DNA from: Patiria miniata
Taxonomy: Eukaryota > Echinodermata > Asteroidea > Valvatida > Asterinidae
Length of the DNA: 64,000 bases
Direction of reading: 5' to 3'
Assembly: GCF_015706575.1 (NCBI RefSeq)
Contig: NW_024037076.1
Location: 21,208,898 to 21,272,897, forward strand
The position numbers and the translations under genes were made by a program. This document shows, in pieces, positions 33,270 to 44,622 of the stretch. The notes below the pieces were generated by a model that saw nothing but the letters and a program-made list of their open reading frames with translations, was not told the DNA's origin and did not search any database. Each line of letters starts with the position of its first letter. The first letter of the stretch is position 1.

Positions 33270-33626
33270 AGGCCTAAACTCATGAAGCTACGCAGGTACA
33301 GTTACTCCAAATAAAATCATCTTAATACCAGCACAGACTCTGTGCCAAGAGCAAATAAAGGAAGGTAGATCATGTGCATGTAACTGAATGTACACAGAAC
33401 CACATGCACAAATCCCACAGCATCTCCAGAAAAGGAATGCACCCGAGTATTGGCCCATGGTGGAAATGGGGGATTAGCATCCATCAGTAGCAGTAATAGT
33501 ATCATTACATGCATACGTAGTTAAGACCGAGATCATACCACACATGGCATTATACTTGTGGGTTCAGAGGACTCAGTTTTCTGTGACAATGGTAGATCAA
33601 GAGCCTACTTACATGTACATGTACCT

Positions 33627-33632
33627 TTTATT
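33627..33632 (-). terminator. Candidate DLGAP-like poly(A) signal
   Basis: AATAAA on the minus strand, about 150 bases after the stop codon, followed by alternating ACATGT sequence. It is the nearest canonical signal; a longer 3'UTR cannot be excluded. Confidence 0.35.
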
Positions 33633-33783
33633 TAAATCCAAAATTTCAAATAAGCCCTTCAACAGCTGAAGGGGTTGGGTTTACCATTAGTTATAATAAC
33701 ATCAATTGTTATAGCTATTACATGTAGCTATGTGAAATCCATTTGTGTTCATTGATGGTTTACTACTGAACTCATCTCCCAAA

Positions 33784-34041
33784 TTATGACTTATCTGGTG
33801 TGAATATCTCCACCGGCACCGGTGGCTCGCCATCTTCAGACATTACTCTCTTCCTAGCAGCTGCCTTCTTAGCTGCCATGAGCCTCCTCCGCGCCTCTTC
33901 CCTAGCTTGCCGTGCTTTGACTGCTTTCTTCTCCCTCTCTGCCTTGGCCTTGGGATCCACTGGATGCAGAGGGTGAGCTGTGGACTTGTAGATCCCCGGT
34001 GAGGGGGGTGGGGAAGTCAGGCCAGGCTTCTTACCAGTTGT
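33784..34041 (-). CDS. DLGAP-like exon 7 and stop
   Basis: Acceptor tttccccccag precedes 34041; stop TAA at 33786-33784. It encodes TTGKKPGLTSPPPSPGIYKS, a charged helix rich in Lys, Arg, Glu and Ala, then RRRLMAAKKAAARKR and the end PPVPVEIFTPDKS. It parallels the vertebrate end (RLMAAKRAAS...EIYIPEAQTRL) except that the last residues after the EI-x-x-P block are not a PDZ ligand. Confidence 0.9.
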   Translation of the reverse strand, partial: TTGKKPGLTSPPPSPGIYKSTAHPLHPVDPKAKAEREKKAVKARQAREEARRRLMAAKKAAARKRVMSEDGEPPVPVEIFTPDKS

Positions 34042-37000
34042 CTGGGGGGAAAATGGAAAAGACTTTCGTTTCAACTTTTCTGTTTCAGAGAAAAATCATT
34101 TCATTATCAAGTACCTTTTGAATGAAAAGTGCATTTCCCCTCTAGGTTGAAAATTCTGTTTACTCTTAGTAATATTGTACACTCTGTTGACAGAATTTGA
34201 GGGTGTTTTCAGCAATCAAAATAAATAACCCATCAGAACAAAAACTTAGTTATAGTGTTTTTATGTATTAAAAAACGAGCTAATTAAACATCATTAGACT
34301 TGAGTTTTTGGTGCAGGTAACACATATGAAAAGACTATACATGTGAACTATCATTTGACAATTCTTCAAGCAGACACACCATCTTTTACACATTTGTTGC
34401 CATTTCGTCATTTACCTTGATTTTTTGCGGTAATTGTTTTGGCGTTCTCCATCCATTTTGCCTGAGCTCCTCGATCTCAGCAAACATACTATTGACATCG
34501 TCCACTTGAAGCAAGACCATGTCCCAGAATCCAGTCAGGTCTAAATTAGTCACAGAAAGGGCTTCTCCTTCCACTGGATTCTGTTAAGAACATAGCAATT
34601 TATTACACATGTAATACCACTATAAGTCTTTTGGTGATGTATTCATCCTTCAGTTCACGCATCAAGAAATGGTAATGTTGGCTTTACATGTAGATGAGAC
34701 TGACAAATCCAGGAGAATTCAATCTATCTCATTGTTTTTAATACAAATTCCATTGTGTGGTTATTTATCAAGTATGCGCTAGAATAGCCTGCATTCCCTT
34801 TAAGCAAACACTGGTAATTTTGTGTGGGGTGCCCCCCCCCCCCCCAAAAAAAAAACCCCAAAAAAACCCTGAAAGCACCCTCTTTTTCACAGCTTTTTTT
34901 TATTCAGATTTGTCAAGTTTATTCATTAGCTTTTCAACAACAAAAATCTTTCCAATCAGAAAAACATTTATTGGGTTATATCCAGTTCAAAAAAAGTGCC
35001 GCTCTTTCATTTTGTCCATGATCTAAATTGTCACTTATTAGTCATTAGGAGGGTAGTCAAGCGTCAGTTGCCCTGGAAAAAAATGGAAAAGTGACACTTT
35101 TTTTTGAATTGGCCATAACTCAATGAATGTTTTTTTGATTGGAAAGACTTTTTCATTGTTGAAAAGCTAATGAACTATACTTGTCAAATATATATCAATA
35201 TTTGCGATAAGCTGCAAAAAAGGGGGTGTTTAAAGGGGTTGCTTTTTTGTGGACATTATGTGTAAGCTATAGTTCTGAGTACAATTAAGAGGGGAAAAAT
35301 GGGTGCATATACTTTGCCCCTTTCACAAGCTTGACTTGAGAATGTTTGATATGACTAATGCTAAGTATGGCCATCATCATAACACAAACATCTATCAATA
35401 CTTGGCTTCCAATGCCCAAGATAGCTGTATGCCTGGCACTCACCCAAAGATGATACAGGTTTGTGAACATTCAGCATAAAATGAGTTTTAACTCTGTATC
35501 ATAAAAGTGTGAGCCAGTATGTACAGGCAGTGTGTCCCACACACTTGAGCTTTCACCAGTGGTCACAAAGCGCCATCCACTGAGCATGCATGCAGTCCAT
35601 ACATAAAAGCACCAACTACCGTTACTTAGTGCATGAATAGTAAGCCTTCATCCAACAAAATCTGTTGCAGAGAGAAGAGACACACAGTGAACATCCCACG
35701 GTGTTCATTATAGCGGTGTTTCACTGTAGTAATCTTCTGGATAATTCAGGGATCTTGCCTCAGGTACTGATACTCATATAGGATGTACATTGTAAATTCA
35801 TTGCACATTTAATTAACCCTAACCGCCCTGAATCCTCCAAAATCCTTTTTGCAAATTGGAGGAATTTACAGGATTGAGGTTACATGGTAAAAGTGTGTTG
35901 CTGATTTCGGAGTACGCACTGTGTCAAGGTCTTGGGCCGGACCTTGTGTTGTTTATGTTCAGCCATGCATACATTTAGTCCTTGATTATACTTGACATCC
36001 TCCGCACTGCTCCAGGATGTCAATGCCTCTGCCTCAGCCTATTAACAGTCATAGCCGGAGGATTTTGCAGAATTCAGGCAGTGGTCACCCCTCCACGGAC
36101 CATATTCAAGAAATAATGGAGGAATTTGCAGGATTGAGGCTATATGCTATTTTTCCATGAGGCCAATTGGAGGATTTTGCAGGATTGAGGCTACATCCTA
36201 GCAAAAAGGCCTAGGGAGTTAGGGTTAATGCATCAAAAGGTGATATACATGACAAGGCCCTTGCAGCAGTGGGAGAAACTCTAATTTTACAATGTGGTTG
36301 GAACATGCACTAATGACTTGGATGAAAGTGATGTCCGGTCTTGTAAATTTAAACAAACAAAAAACACAAAAAAACACCACTTCAAGAGTTTTTACTTACA
36401 ATGTTCTGTTCGCAGAGTCCACGGAACTGCTTAAATTTCTTGTTTGTGAGGAGGGAGGCTTTACCAATTGAAGCTCTAAGCTTACCACCAGCTGAAGGAA
36501 AGAACAACAATTTTGAAGTCATTTGCATGTCAAATTAAGAAACCATGTTTAAATTTTGAAAAAATTAAAAAACAAATCCTTGCGCAAAATCGTGCACAAT
36601 GCTAGCTCAATGCGGCGACGACTGGTTCCCGCCGCGCCGCGCAGGGGCCAATTTAGAAGACATGATGAAAATGCGGTAACCAGTCTGTGCATAGCTATGC
36701 GCTAGCGCTAGCATGGCTATGCATGGCAGGCTGCGCGGTGCACTGTCAACTGGTCAGTCGGATTCGACATCGTAAAAATGCCAAGAAAACACCGATGGAG
36801 AAAGAACATTTTTGCAAGTTAATTCACAGAACTTGATCTCTCTTGTCCATGTATGTATTTTCCGTGTTCAAGAGTTCAATTTGAGATGGCACACTCGTAT
36901 TTGGAGTGATACGATGCAGCGTGTTTCCCCAAAGTTGTCCACCGTAAAAACGAGGTCTGTCGTCCGCCGGCCTCATACACTGTATGTATTCACGCACTAC

Positions 37001-40000
37001 CGAGTTTTGGCCAGTTTCCCGTCTTGACTAGCGTTGTGCATATGGTACGCACAACCTGAGTTTTCCATTATTTTTTAAGAATTATCAAACGTGAATACAT
37101 TAACAATAATTAAGGTAGGTTTTATTCCTTTCTTGTGGCAATTTATTGTATAGCTTGCGTAGTGCACTGGAAATAGTTCAGGCTAAAACTTCGCATATAA
37201 TTGAATACCCCATTCAATCAGCATGTGTTTGGCTTTTTTGTTGATAAGAATATGGTTTCAAACAACTTGAAATGCTGAGTAGAGCTTACAATATAAACAT
37301 GAACGATACAGCATTCAAATTTAAAAACTGTCAAACTTTGATTAAATGGGCTCATGTAATGCAGTTGGGTTTTTTAAAATCATTCTGACATTGCCATTTA
37401 AAACATACTGCAGTGATGTCGTCTCAGGTTTGTCACAGCTCCATTCTCAACTTAATTCTCATTTTTTTCTGTGTTTCGCCGAGTGATGGTCAATAATCAA
37501 ATGTTAAGGAATAATCTGCTACAATGTGTTTCATGAGTTGAACAGAGAATTCCCCACTTGTATGTTGCGTTCGTAAATCGACATCAAAATGGTGTCCTAT
37601 TAACTTCAAAGAATTCAGAAGCACAGATAGTAAAAAAAAAAGCCGGCAATGTACTAACCTTCTTCTGATAGTTCCTTCTCCGAGTCTTTGTTTGCTAGCG
37701 TACACAGTGACTCTATTCGAGCCTGCTCCTCATTGACAATACGCTGGTAGTAATGACCATCTTTCACCTCCGGAGGACAGTCTTGCATTGGGTCCGGCTC
37801 AATGATTTGTTTCTTGTAGTTTGATGTCTCCAGCTCCCTGTGATAGCAAGCATCGGCATAAAAACTTTAAAAAAAATGAAATCTCTTGAACCAAGTCGAA
37901 AGGCTGAGTAGAACTTTCGTGCTTTCCACTTGGTCCATTAATTAACATCTATCTGTACATGTTCTCTTGACACACTGGTCAAAACTGGCACAGTACTGAA
38001 AATCGACATTAACACTAGAAGATTAATGTTTTTGCAATTGTTTTTTTTTAAAGCAGGAAGGGAATGTAGAAGACACTAAGGCACAAAAACACGGACTAGG
38101 ATATCATATCTTCAACCATGGGGACCTGAACCAGATGATATAGTGATGTATTTGATTAAGAAATTAACTGTCAAATACTGACCAGAATCTTGTCAGTGGA
38201 GAGTATAAACTAAAGACAAATCTTTGACAGTTAAATTTTTATCAAAATTAACCCTCAATGAAAAGTCCTAAAATAGTACTAACACGTCCAGGAGTTCAAC
38301 GTCAAAAACATTAAAACATTAACGCTACACTAGTCATGTTATCCACACAACAACAACAAAAAAACACCAGTACCACATTTGTATTGTGTACTCCATACAA
38401 GTGCCCCATCAATGATGGCACAATGCGCCCATGCAAAGACACTTATGTGTTTGTGCACATTCACATAAAAATTAGTTGGGTGTACTGTGCGCAACACTCA
38501 CATGAATAAGAGCATGCACATATAATGGTACCACGGGGTCATCTTCTGTTCATGCTTTGAGTCCACACACATACATGTACATGTACATACCTGTTGCTGT
38601 ATTCTAGCAGGGCCTGTCGACGGCTCTCAGCTTCCTTGTTGTCAAGACTGATATCATCTCGTTTCTTGTCCAGCCCCCCAATAGTCTGATTCTCCTTCAG
38701 CATTGACCATTTCTCCAAGGCATCCCCATACTCCTGGTTGTCTACCATGGATGTCTTCTGAGAGTAGATCTTGTCATTGGCTACATTGATGATCGCATTC
38801 TCCTACGAAAGTCAATCAATTAAGAAAATGCCCAAAATGAAAGCAAATTGAATTCAAAACACAGACAAGTGTAGTTTCCTACGTGTTCCATTTCTAAAAC
38901 CATTGGCTTCAGTCTATACATGTACATATAACATTTGTGAATTAAATGTCCTTGAATGGAACAGCTCAATCCAATATCTTCCTGCTTTTGTGATACATTT
39001 AGTTCTGCCGGGCAGAGTGCAAATTAGAACCATAAGTTTCAAGTGGAATGTTTTATAAGATTTGTTGACCAAGCTACCACTGAATAATGCTGCACACTCA
39101 CTATATTGGCGTGACTTCTTGCTAGGATTTTAAACCTTCCACGCCTATGTTAATAAAGATATTGCACAGCTCCCCCGCCCCCGCCCCCTCCCCCATCGAA
39201 AACCATATCAATGGTATTCAAGCATGAATAAGTCTTGAGCTATACCTTGCTGGGTGAATATCTCCTAGTGGAGTCAACCTCATCGGTAGATGACTGCAGC
39301 TTATTGGGCAACATGTTGATAGCATTGGGCTGTATCTTCTGTGTGTTCTCTTGCAGAACGGCAGGCTTGACTGTGTCCACTGGGGGATTGGCTACTGATG
39401 ACACAGTCTTGGCAGATGGTAACTCTTCACTGATGTGCAATTCAATTGAAGCTTTGCGATCACCTCTTGATAGGGGAGGCTTGGAAGTGATTGCCTCCGG
39501 CTTGGCTGGTATGGCAGGCTTCTTAGCAGCCTCACTGTCCTTAACTTGACCCCTTGCACTTGAAAAACCTCCAAAGAGCATTGCTTTCCTCTCATCGATC
39601 AATGATCTTCGGCCAACCCCTGACCTCTGAAACTTTTTCTCTGGGGACACCAGTCCCTTCTTGGCTGGGGATTGGGACGCCTTATCCTCCCAAGCTTGAC
39701 GGCGTGATGCAACAAAGCTATCCTTGTTGGACTTGCGCTCAACACTTTGACTCCTGCGAGCATGGATGATTGGGTTGGTGTTGTTTGTTGTGTTTTCTGG
39801 AGCTGGGACAGGTTCAGGATTAGAGGAGGAATCTACCAATGTCATCGGAACGGGGGCACTCCTACCCACTGGTTCCATACTTCGAGCTCTGGTTCGGGAG
39901 CGTTGTGGCATTATCACCTTAGACATAACCCTACTGCGGTCTGGACTTTTCAGATTTGGTTTGGGATCACTAGACCGTACTGTTCCAGATTTGGCGCGCA

Positions 40001-41282
40001 CCGGAGCATAAGGTGATACACCAGGCAAATTGTGATCAGCCCTGCGTACAACTGGTGCACTCACACCACGAGATCTATCCATACTTGTACCGTTAAGTTT
40101 CTGGTTTGTATCACTGGAAGCGGTTCGCACCTTCATCCTAGCACCAGTGTGGATTCCAAGAATGCTTGGCTTCAGTGTGGTTGCACTTTTGGACTTTGTT
40201 GGACTGGTCCGTGTGGCATTCTCATCCGTGGGGGAAGACAGGCTGTGTTTGGAGGGAGATTTACCCATGCCGGACTCTGTTTTCACAACTGTAGTCCCAC
40301 TTGACTTACTGATAACTTTCTTTTCCAAGACAATCTCCATGCAAACCTTTCTCTTTGTAGAAGGAGTCCTTGAAAGTGCACTTTTTGTTTTACGCTCAGT
40401 GTCACTAATGGAGTCCTCGCTGCTGCTTTTTGTAGCTCCATTTCTCAGTTTCCGACTCTCGTTTTCAGCAAGCTTTGTAGGCGACAATCCACTATCTAGT
40501 GATGAATTGGATGGGGTTCTTGAAGATGGTTTTCTACCTTGAGCTTGAGACGATCCATTTCTAGAGGATCTTAGGGATGACTGCCGCTGAAACCTTGAGT
40601 TGTTTTCTGATGATGGAGGGGATGACTTTCTCCTAACACTTGGGGGAGTCTTTGATTTAGAAGCTGAAGAGCTCTTACTCCCTGGTCCACCTCCCCATAC
40701 CTTTTTCCCATTCTCCTCTGCTAGACTTGACCTCTTAGGAGGCTGTTTCTGAGAGGTGACCTTATGTACCTTGTCATCACCTTCAGAGCTAGAGCAAGAG
40801 CTAGCAGAGCTGACTTCCCTTTTAGGTAGTGTCCCACCAGTCCTGGATGCTCCTTGGTCCTGGGTCAGCCCTGAGATGCCATTTTCAGGCCCTGTATGCA
40901 TTTTATCTGATGAGGTAGATCTTCGTGGACCCTTGCTTGTAGGTGGTTTGGATGTCACCACTGGCTGGGTTCTCACTGAAGTAGCCGACCCTGTCACCTT
41001 CCTGGATAATAATGCCTCTGCTCTGCTTTTGGCTGACTTGGAGGAAGTAGCTGCACCTTGCTTACGTTGCTCTATTGATGGGATGCGTTCTCGCATTGAA
41101 GAGGCAGAAGTCAAATCACTTTCAGCTATGCTCCCATTTGCAAGGCTCCCACCTCCATTTTTCCTGGCAGCTGATGCCGATGCTGATTTTGTTTTTGATG
41201 GGGGATGATCTGCAGCTTTGCCATTTCTGTCCTCTGAGGGGACACCAGTCATAGGGCTGGTTCTCTTTGATGACAAAGACAT
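33784..41282 (-). CDS. DLGAP/SAPAP/GKAP-family scaffold protein (6 coding exons)
   Basis: Coding exons on the minus strand are 41282-39246, 38802-38591, 37837-37659, 36491-36400, 34580-34416 and 34041-33784. They sum to 2943 bases (980 residues), intron phases 0, 2, 1, 0, 0. The C-terminal 240 residues match the GKAP homology region: LRASIGKASLLTNKKFKQF then RGLCEQN (about 814-839), GFWDMVLLQVDDV (857-869), and a Lys/Arg-rich helix with EEARRRLMAAKKAAARKR. Vertebrate DLGAP1-4 have nearly the same order and end in a PDZ ligand (QTRL) that binds Shank; this protein ends EIFTPDKS. DLGAPs are postsynaptic scaffolds; DLGAP5/HURP is a spindle protein. The basic, Ser-rich N-terminus shows no clear PSD-95-binding repeats. 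Family membership is firm; synaptic or mitotic role is open. Confidence 0.9.
34416..34580 (-). CDS. DLGAP-like exon 6, GFWDM motif
   Basis: Acceptor gttcttaacag precedes 34580; donor ATCAAG then GTAAAT. It encodes NPVEGEALSVTNLDLTGFWD and then MVLLQVDDVNSMFAEIEELR, ending near NGWRTPKQLPQKIK. The L-x-GFWDM-x-x-x-Q-x-x-D motif is shared by DLGAP1-4 and HURP. Phase 0 on both sides. Confidence 0.93.
34832..35250. mobile_element. Diverged foldback element in DLGAP-like intron
   Basis: Left arm about 34870-35020 and right arm about 35070-35235 are imperfect inverses, sharing TTCATTAGCTTTTCAACAA, CTTTCCAATCA, AAACATTTATTG and TTCAAAAAAAGTG. The left edge is a C15-A10 run. The arms differ visibly, so it is older than the other foldbacks. 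Confidence 0.65.
35813..36228 (-). mobile_element. TTAA MITE (CCTCAATCCTGCAAAATCC family) in DLGAP-like intron
   Basis: Complete, with TTAACCCTAAC at one end and GGGAGTTAGGGTTAA at the other. It is the inverse orientation of the copies at 6760 and 52007 and lies 170 bases from exon 5. Confidence 0.8.
36400..36491 (-). CDS. DLGAP-like exon 5, GKAP core helix
   Basis: Acceptor tctttccttcag precedes 36491; donor AACATT then GTAAGT. It encodes GGKLRASIGKASLLTNKK then FKQFRGLCEQNI, the best conserved stretch of the DLGAP family. Phase 1 in, phase 0 out. Confidence 0.93.
36492..37658 (-). other. DLGAP-like intron 4 with a CpG-rich block
   Basis: About 36575-36780 is CpG-rich in an otherwise AT-rich intron and holds a palindromic cluster around GCGCTAGCGC (about 36700). 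No inverted ends were found and it could be an element fragment or a regulatory block. Confidence 0.35.
37659..37837 (-). CDS. DLGAP-like exon 4, start of GKAP homology region
   Basis: Acceptor tgctatcacag precedes 37837; donor GAAG then GTTAGT. It encodes ELETSNYKKQIIEPDP and PPEVKDGHYYQRIVNEEQAR, then IESLCTLANKDSEKELSEE. The DGHYY...L...E..R...LC pattern is the start of the conserved GKAP region. Phase 2 in, phase 1 out. Confidence 0.9.
38591..38802 (-). CDS. DLGAP-like exon 3
   Basis: Acceptor gactttcgtag precedes 38802; donor CAACAG then GTATGT at 38590. It encodes ENAIINVANDKIYSQKTSMV, then WSMLKENQ and ESRRQALLEYSNR. It enters in phase 0 and leaves in phase 2. The adjoining intron starts with a run of ATGTAC. 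Confidence 0.85.
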
Positions 41283-41367
41283 GTTAACCACTAAAGCCTT
41301 GTCTACTATTGGAAACTACTGTCAACACCTGGTGACCTTCAAGCATGGTATTCCTTACAAAGATAAT
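39246..41367 (-). CDS. DLGAP-like exon 2: 5'UTR plus 679 codons
   Basis: Acceptor tttatctttgcag (minus) precedes 41367; donor is AGCAAG then GTATAG at 39245. Coding starts at the ATG at 41282, preceded in frame by a stop. The encoded segment is low complexity, rich in Ser, Lys, Arg, Pro and Thr, and predicted disordered. It has many SP, TP and RxxS sites (for example RRKSSPPSS, KSPDRSR, RRSQSVERK, RRSLIDERKAM) and one acidic Ser cluster (SSASSCSSSEGDD). A single exon this long without interruption in AT-rich DNA supports real coding. Confidence 0.88.
41284..41346 (-). CDS. Upstream ORF in DLGAP-like 5'UTR (20 codons)
   Basis: ATG at 41346 opens a frame of 20 codons (MLEGHQVLTVVSNSRQGFSG) ending in TAA at 41286-41284, a single base before the main ATG at 41282. 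It lies in the same exon as the main start, so any mRNA using this acceptor carries it. It would be expected to limit or re-route initiation. Whether it is translated is not known. Confidence 0.5.
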   Translation of the reverse strand: MLEGHQVLTVVSNSRQGFSG

Positions 41368-41533
41368 CTGCAAAGATAAAATAAAAGGTTGAATCAGTAC
41401 ACAATGAAATTCATACATGATTCTGAACAATGAACAAGGAATACATTTTACAATTCTTGATAATGATAGGGGAAAAAGTAATGACGGTGAAAACATCATG
41501 GTAGGACGTAATTCGATTCAGTGCATTATTAAG

Positions 41534-42312
41534 TAGGGGTACACGTGCATTGGAACCTGGTACCCGATTACCCGACCGCTGATGTCAGGAACCGGATCCA
41601 GATTATAGGATCAGGTACCTACCGTATGTATTTTTATAACCAACTTTACAAATCTGTATCACTCTCCGTACAAACACCTGGTTGTCGTCGTACGTCGGGT
41701 AAGGGTCTAAACGCAACACAGCTAGACAAGCCATTAATTGATATAATGCGCTGTTTTTATCACTTGGTTGATGTTGATGGAGTCTAGCGCAGCTTTAAAT
41801 GAATTTAGATCAGGTCGGTACGGATGTCTTGATGAAGTATATTCCATTCCAATAGGGTCTTGGGATATAATGAAAACCGGTAGCAGTCTTTGTGAGCACG
41901 GATTTGTTTGTACATGTATGTACCGGTATGGAGGCTACCAGATGATCTTGTATTTGTACAGATGGGTGAGTTGAGATAATCCATTATATTGTTTGGTGTT
42001 AAACAGTGTGTTTCTTTGTGGACTGATATTAAACGAGATTTACATGTAGTCCTTCTGTCCCGAAGTGATTCCCAATTTCACTCAGTAACTTCTCAGACAA
42101 AATAAAAGAAAGGTTTTGGCATGACATTTGTGGGGAATCTTCAAAATAACCGATTTCACATTAATGCGCATTTTAACGCATGACAGATGACGCTCACAAA
42201 AAATGCAGTTTACACCATAAGATATTTTTGGATTTGAATTTTGGGTTGGGTTTCTTGTACGGGTTATTTCAATAGGGTACCCGGTTCCCGTACTACTAAA
42301 TGCACACCACTA
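41534..42312. mobile_element. hAT-type element, second copy of the 9451 family
   Basis: TAGGGGT on the left and TGCACACCACTA on the right. Collinear blocks with 9451-9773 include ACCAACTTTACAAAT, AGTAACTTCTCA and GCATTTTAACGC. It carries about 400 bases not in the other copy. No clean 8-bp duplication. It lies just upstream of the first certain DLGAP-like exon. Confidence 0.7.
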
Positions 42313-43847
42313 GTACAGTATTGGTTTAAGACAATGCATGTTCATGTTCCTGTAAGCAAAGTAGTCCAAAATCTGTTGTGGCATTGATAAATTATTGGCC
42401 ATAAAAAGTAGCATCTGTGGACAGGAATTATGAAGTTCATTTTTACGTACAAATGAATGTATACTCAAAGCAGGGATTTAATTAAAAATTAAACCGCATC
42501 AGACTACCCAGTATGCATTCTGCACGAAAATATGCGGTATCTAATCAATAAAAATGTAAATTTTATTATTTCTACAAGCTCAGGTGCACAATTGAAGCGG
42601 ACTTCTGTTAAAGATTCAGACCATTAAGAGTACTGTAAATGTATAGAGATGTTCTTTTGGGTTAGGGCTACAATGTATACATGTACATTTGTATAATACT
42701 GTACATGTAGACTACGATTAATCACCCAATTGTGCTCCTACCAGTGGCTGCATGCTGCAGACAAGTATAAACACGTACAGGACTTGGACTTAAAACCAAA
42801 ATGGAGCCTGACGTGTGATGCATTATTCAGAGATATCCCGGTCAATATGGCTGTGATTATGCATCAAGTGATGTTATATGTGCCACACACTGCCGTGTCC
42901 CCCAATATCCCCTCCTTTCTAAACAGTGACTGAACAGACAATGAAGCCAGCTTTGACTTGTGCTGCCATCCCATACATGTAATGTACATGAATGCAATCC
43001 ATTCCATAGTTTTAAACTGGTATGGGGCCATTAAAAAAAGTAAATAATTTAAAATTTTGATCGTTTTTTGAAATTGTTTTGACCTACCCACCCAACCACC
43101 CCAAATTTTGATTTTTAAATGTTGAATGATATATCCTATACACTGAAAAACAAAGTAATGCTACAAATGAAGCAGATAATTATTTTAGGTCAATGCTGTC
43201 CCAGCTCAGGAGTTTTCAATGGCTTTTCCAGGCTTCCAGCATGCAACTTTGAAGTTGAACTTGAAACAGAAGAGGAATTTGCCAAGCTCACAGAACTTTG
43301 TACAATGATTTTCAGTTTTCTATGACATCATATTTAAAATAATTTTTTTTTTAAAAATGGTGATTTCGGCTTCGTTATGATTAGTTTTTGCTGTGTCCAA
43401 AAGTGTTTTAGATCTGGCAGTATCTCGCACTAAAATACATGCGTGATGGCGACCATGTTTATCGCAAAAAACGTGTCAGCACTGCTCTAGTCTTCAATTC
43501 AAGCCTGGTTTCACCGCTGAGTGAGCGCCACTGATGTACCGAACCATGTTGTCCTGCTGTATTGGCCTGCATACATTGTACCAAAAACCCCCTGACCATT
43601 ACGATTTGTAATTAAGTCTACTTCAAATTTTCACGCTGTACCCAACCTTGTCCCTATAATGCTCAAAGGGTAACTCAAGCGATCTCCCCATTTATCTACC
43701 GTTGGAATGAGGTGGACTATCGAGACTTTTAGAGCTATCAATACGTAAATCTCTCAATTCTAATTTAAAAAATATATATTGAAAATAATAGTATTATTTC
43801 CTCATTAAATACCTAATCACATATATGTACATGTTAAACATATACAT

Positions 43848-44622
43848 GTGTCATTCTACCGGTAAAAATTAGGGGTCCAATAGGAAATAGTTTTTTTTGG
43901 TTTAATTTAGAAAAATGTATTAAAGTTAATTATACTTTGCGTGTAACAAACTCCAATTAGTTGCACTGATACATGTAAAACGTACAAATGTGTTATCTTG
44001 ATCCCATTTAGTTCCTGTTTTTGTTAAAAATAAGCCAAAAATGATCATATTTTTGGCTAAAAAGTGGGACAAAAAAGTAGGCTCAAAATAGTAACATTTT
44101 CCTCCTTAATAGGTAAACTATGCCATTTTTTAGGTCAAAATGATGGATGTACTAACTCAATTTCAACATGATACAATATTTAAAGAAATACATGTCTGAA
44201 GATGTGATATGGTGTTCCCCAACATTTGGTGTCCCCGTGTCCCTGTTACTAGTGAACCAATTCGGCTGTGTGTAAAGTGTATTTCATGGTAACATTGTTT
44301 ACTTTTCCATGGTATTTTAAAAATTCTGTCCATTAAATAAAGTGATAAGAAAACAACAAGACAGCAATGCTAAGAAACAAAAAATATATGACCCTTTGTA
44401 GTATTTCACACGTAACATGGTGCCTTGAGGTGTCCCAGTTATGTGTGATACCTATTGGTTTTAAAATTCCAGATGAAATGAAGTTGTTAAGGATCTCCTT
44501 TCTGTTGAAAAGGCTTGCACTTTACCATCCTGATAAAAAGCCAGATTGACCATAATTTAAATAGTTTTTGGGCCCTTTTTATGCAATGTCCCACTTTGGA
44601 CCCCTAATTTATAGAACAACCC
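43848..44622. mobile_element. 775-bp TIR element with TCATTCTA ends
   Basis: Left GTGTCATTCTA with AAATTAGGGGTCCAA further in; right TTGGACCCCTAATTT then ATAGAACAACCC. AT lies outside both ends. The ends relate it to 21038-21291. It has no coding capacity. Confidence 0.7.

Larger units (their letters stand above)
25600..33600. other. Intergenic region between the convergent genes
   Basis: AT-rich, without an exon I can support. It contains a tRNA-like fragment (28555-28625), a G-rich tract (32199-32280) and scattered ACATGT runs. Part may be the 3'UTR of either gene. Confidence 0.5.

Noticed and set aside
39235-41208. Plus-strand open frames opposite the large DLGAP-like exon
   Set aside because: They are shadows of the minus-strand coding sequence; the minus frame has splice junctions and family homology.
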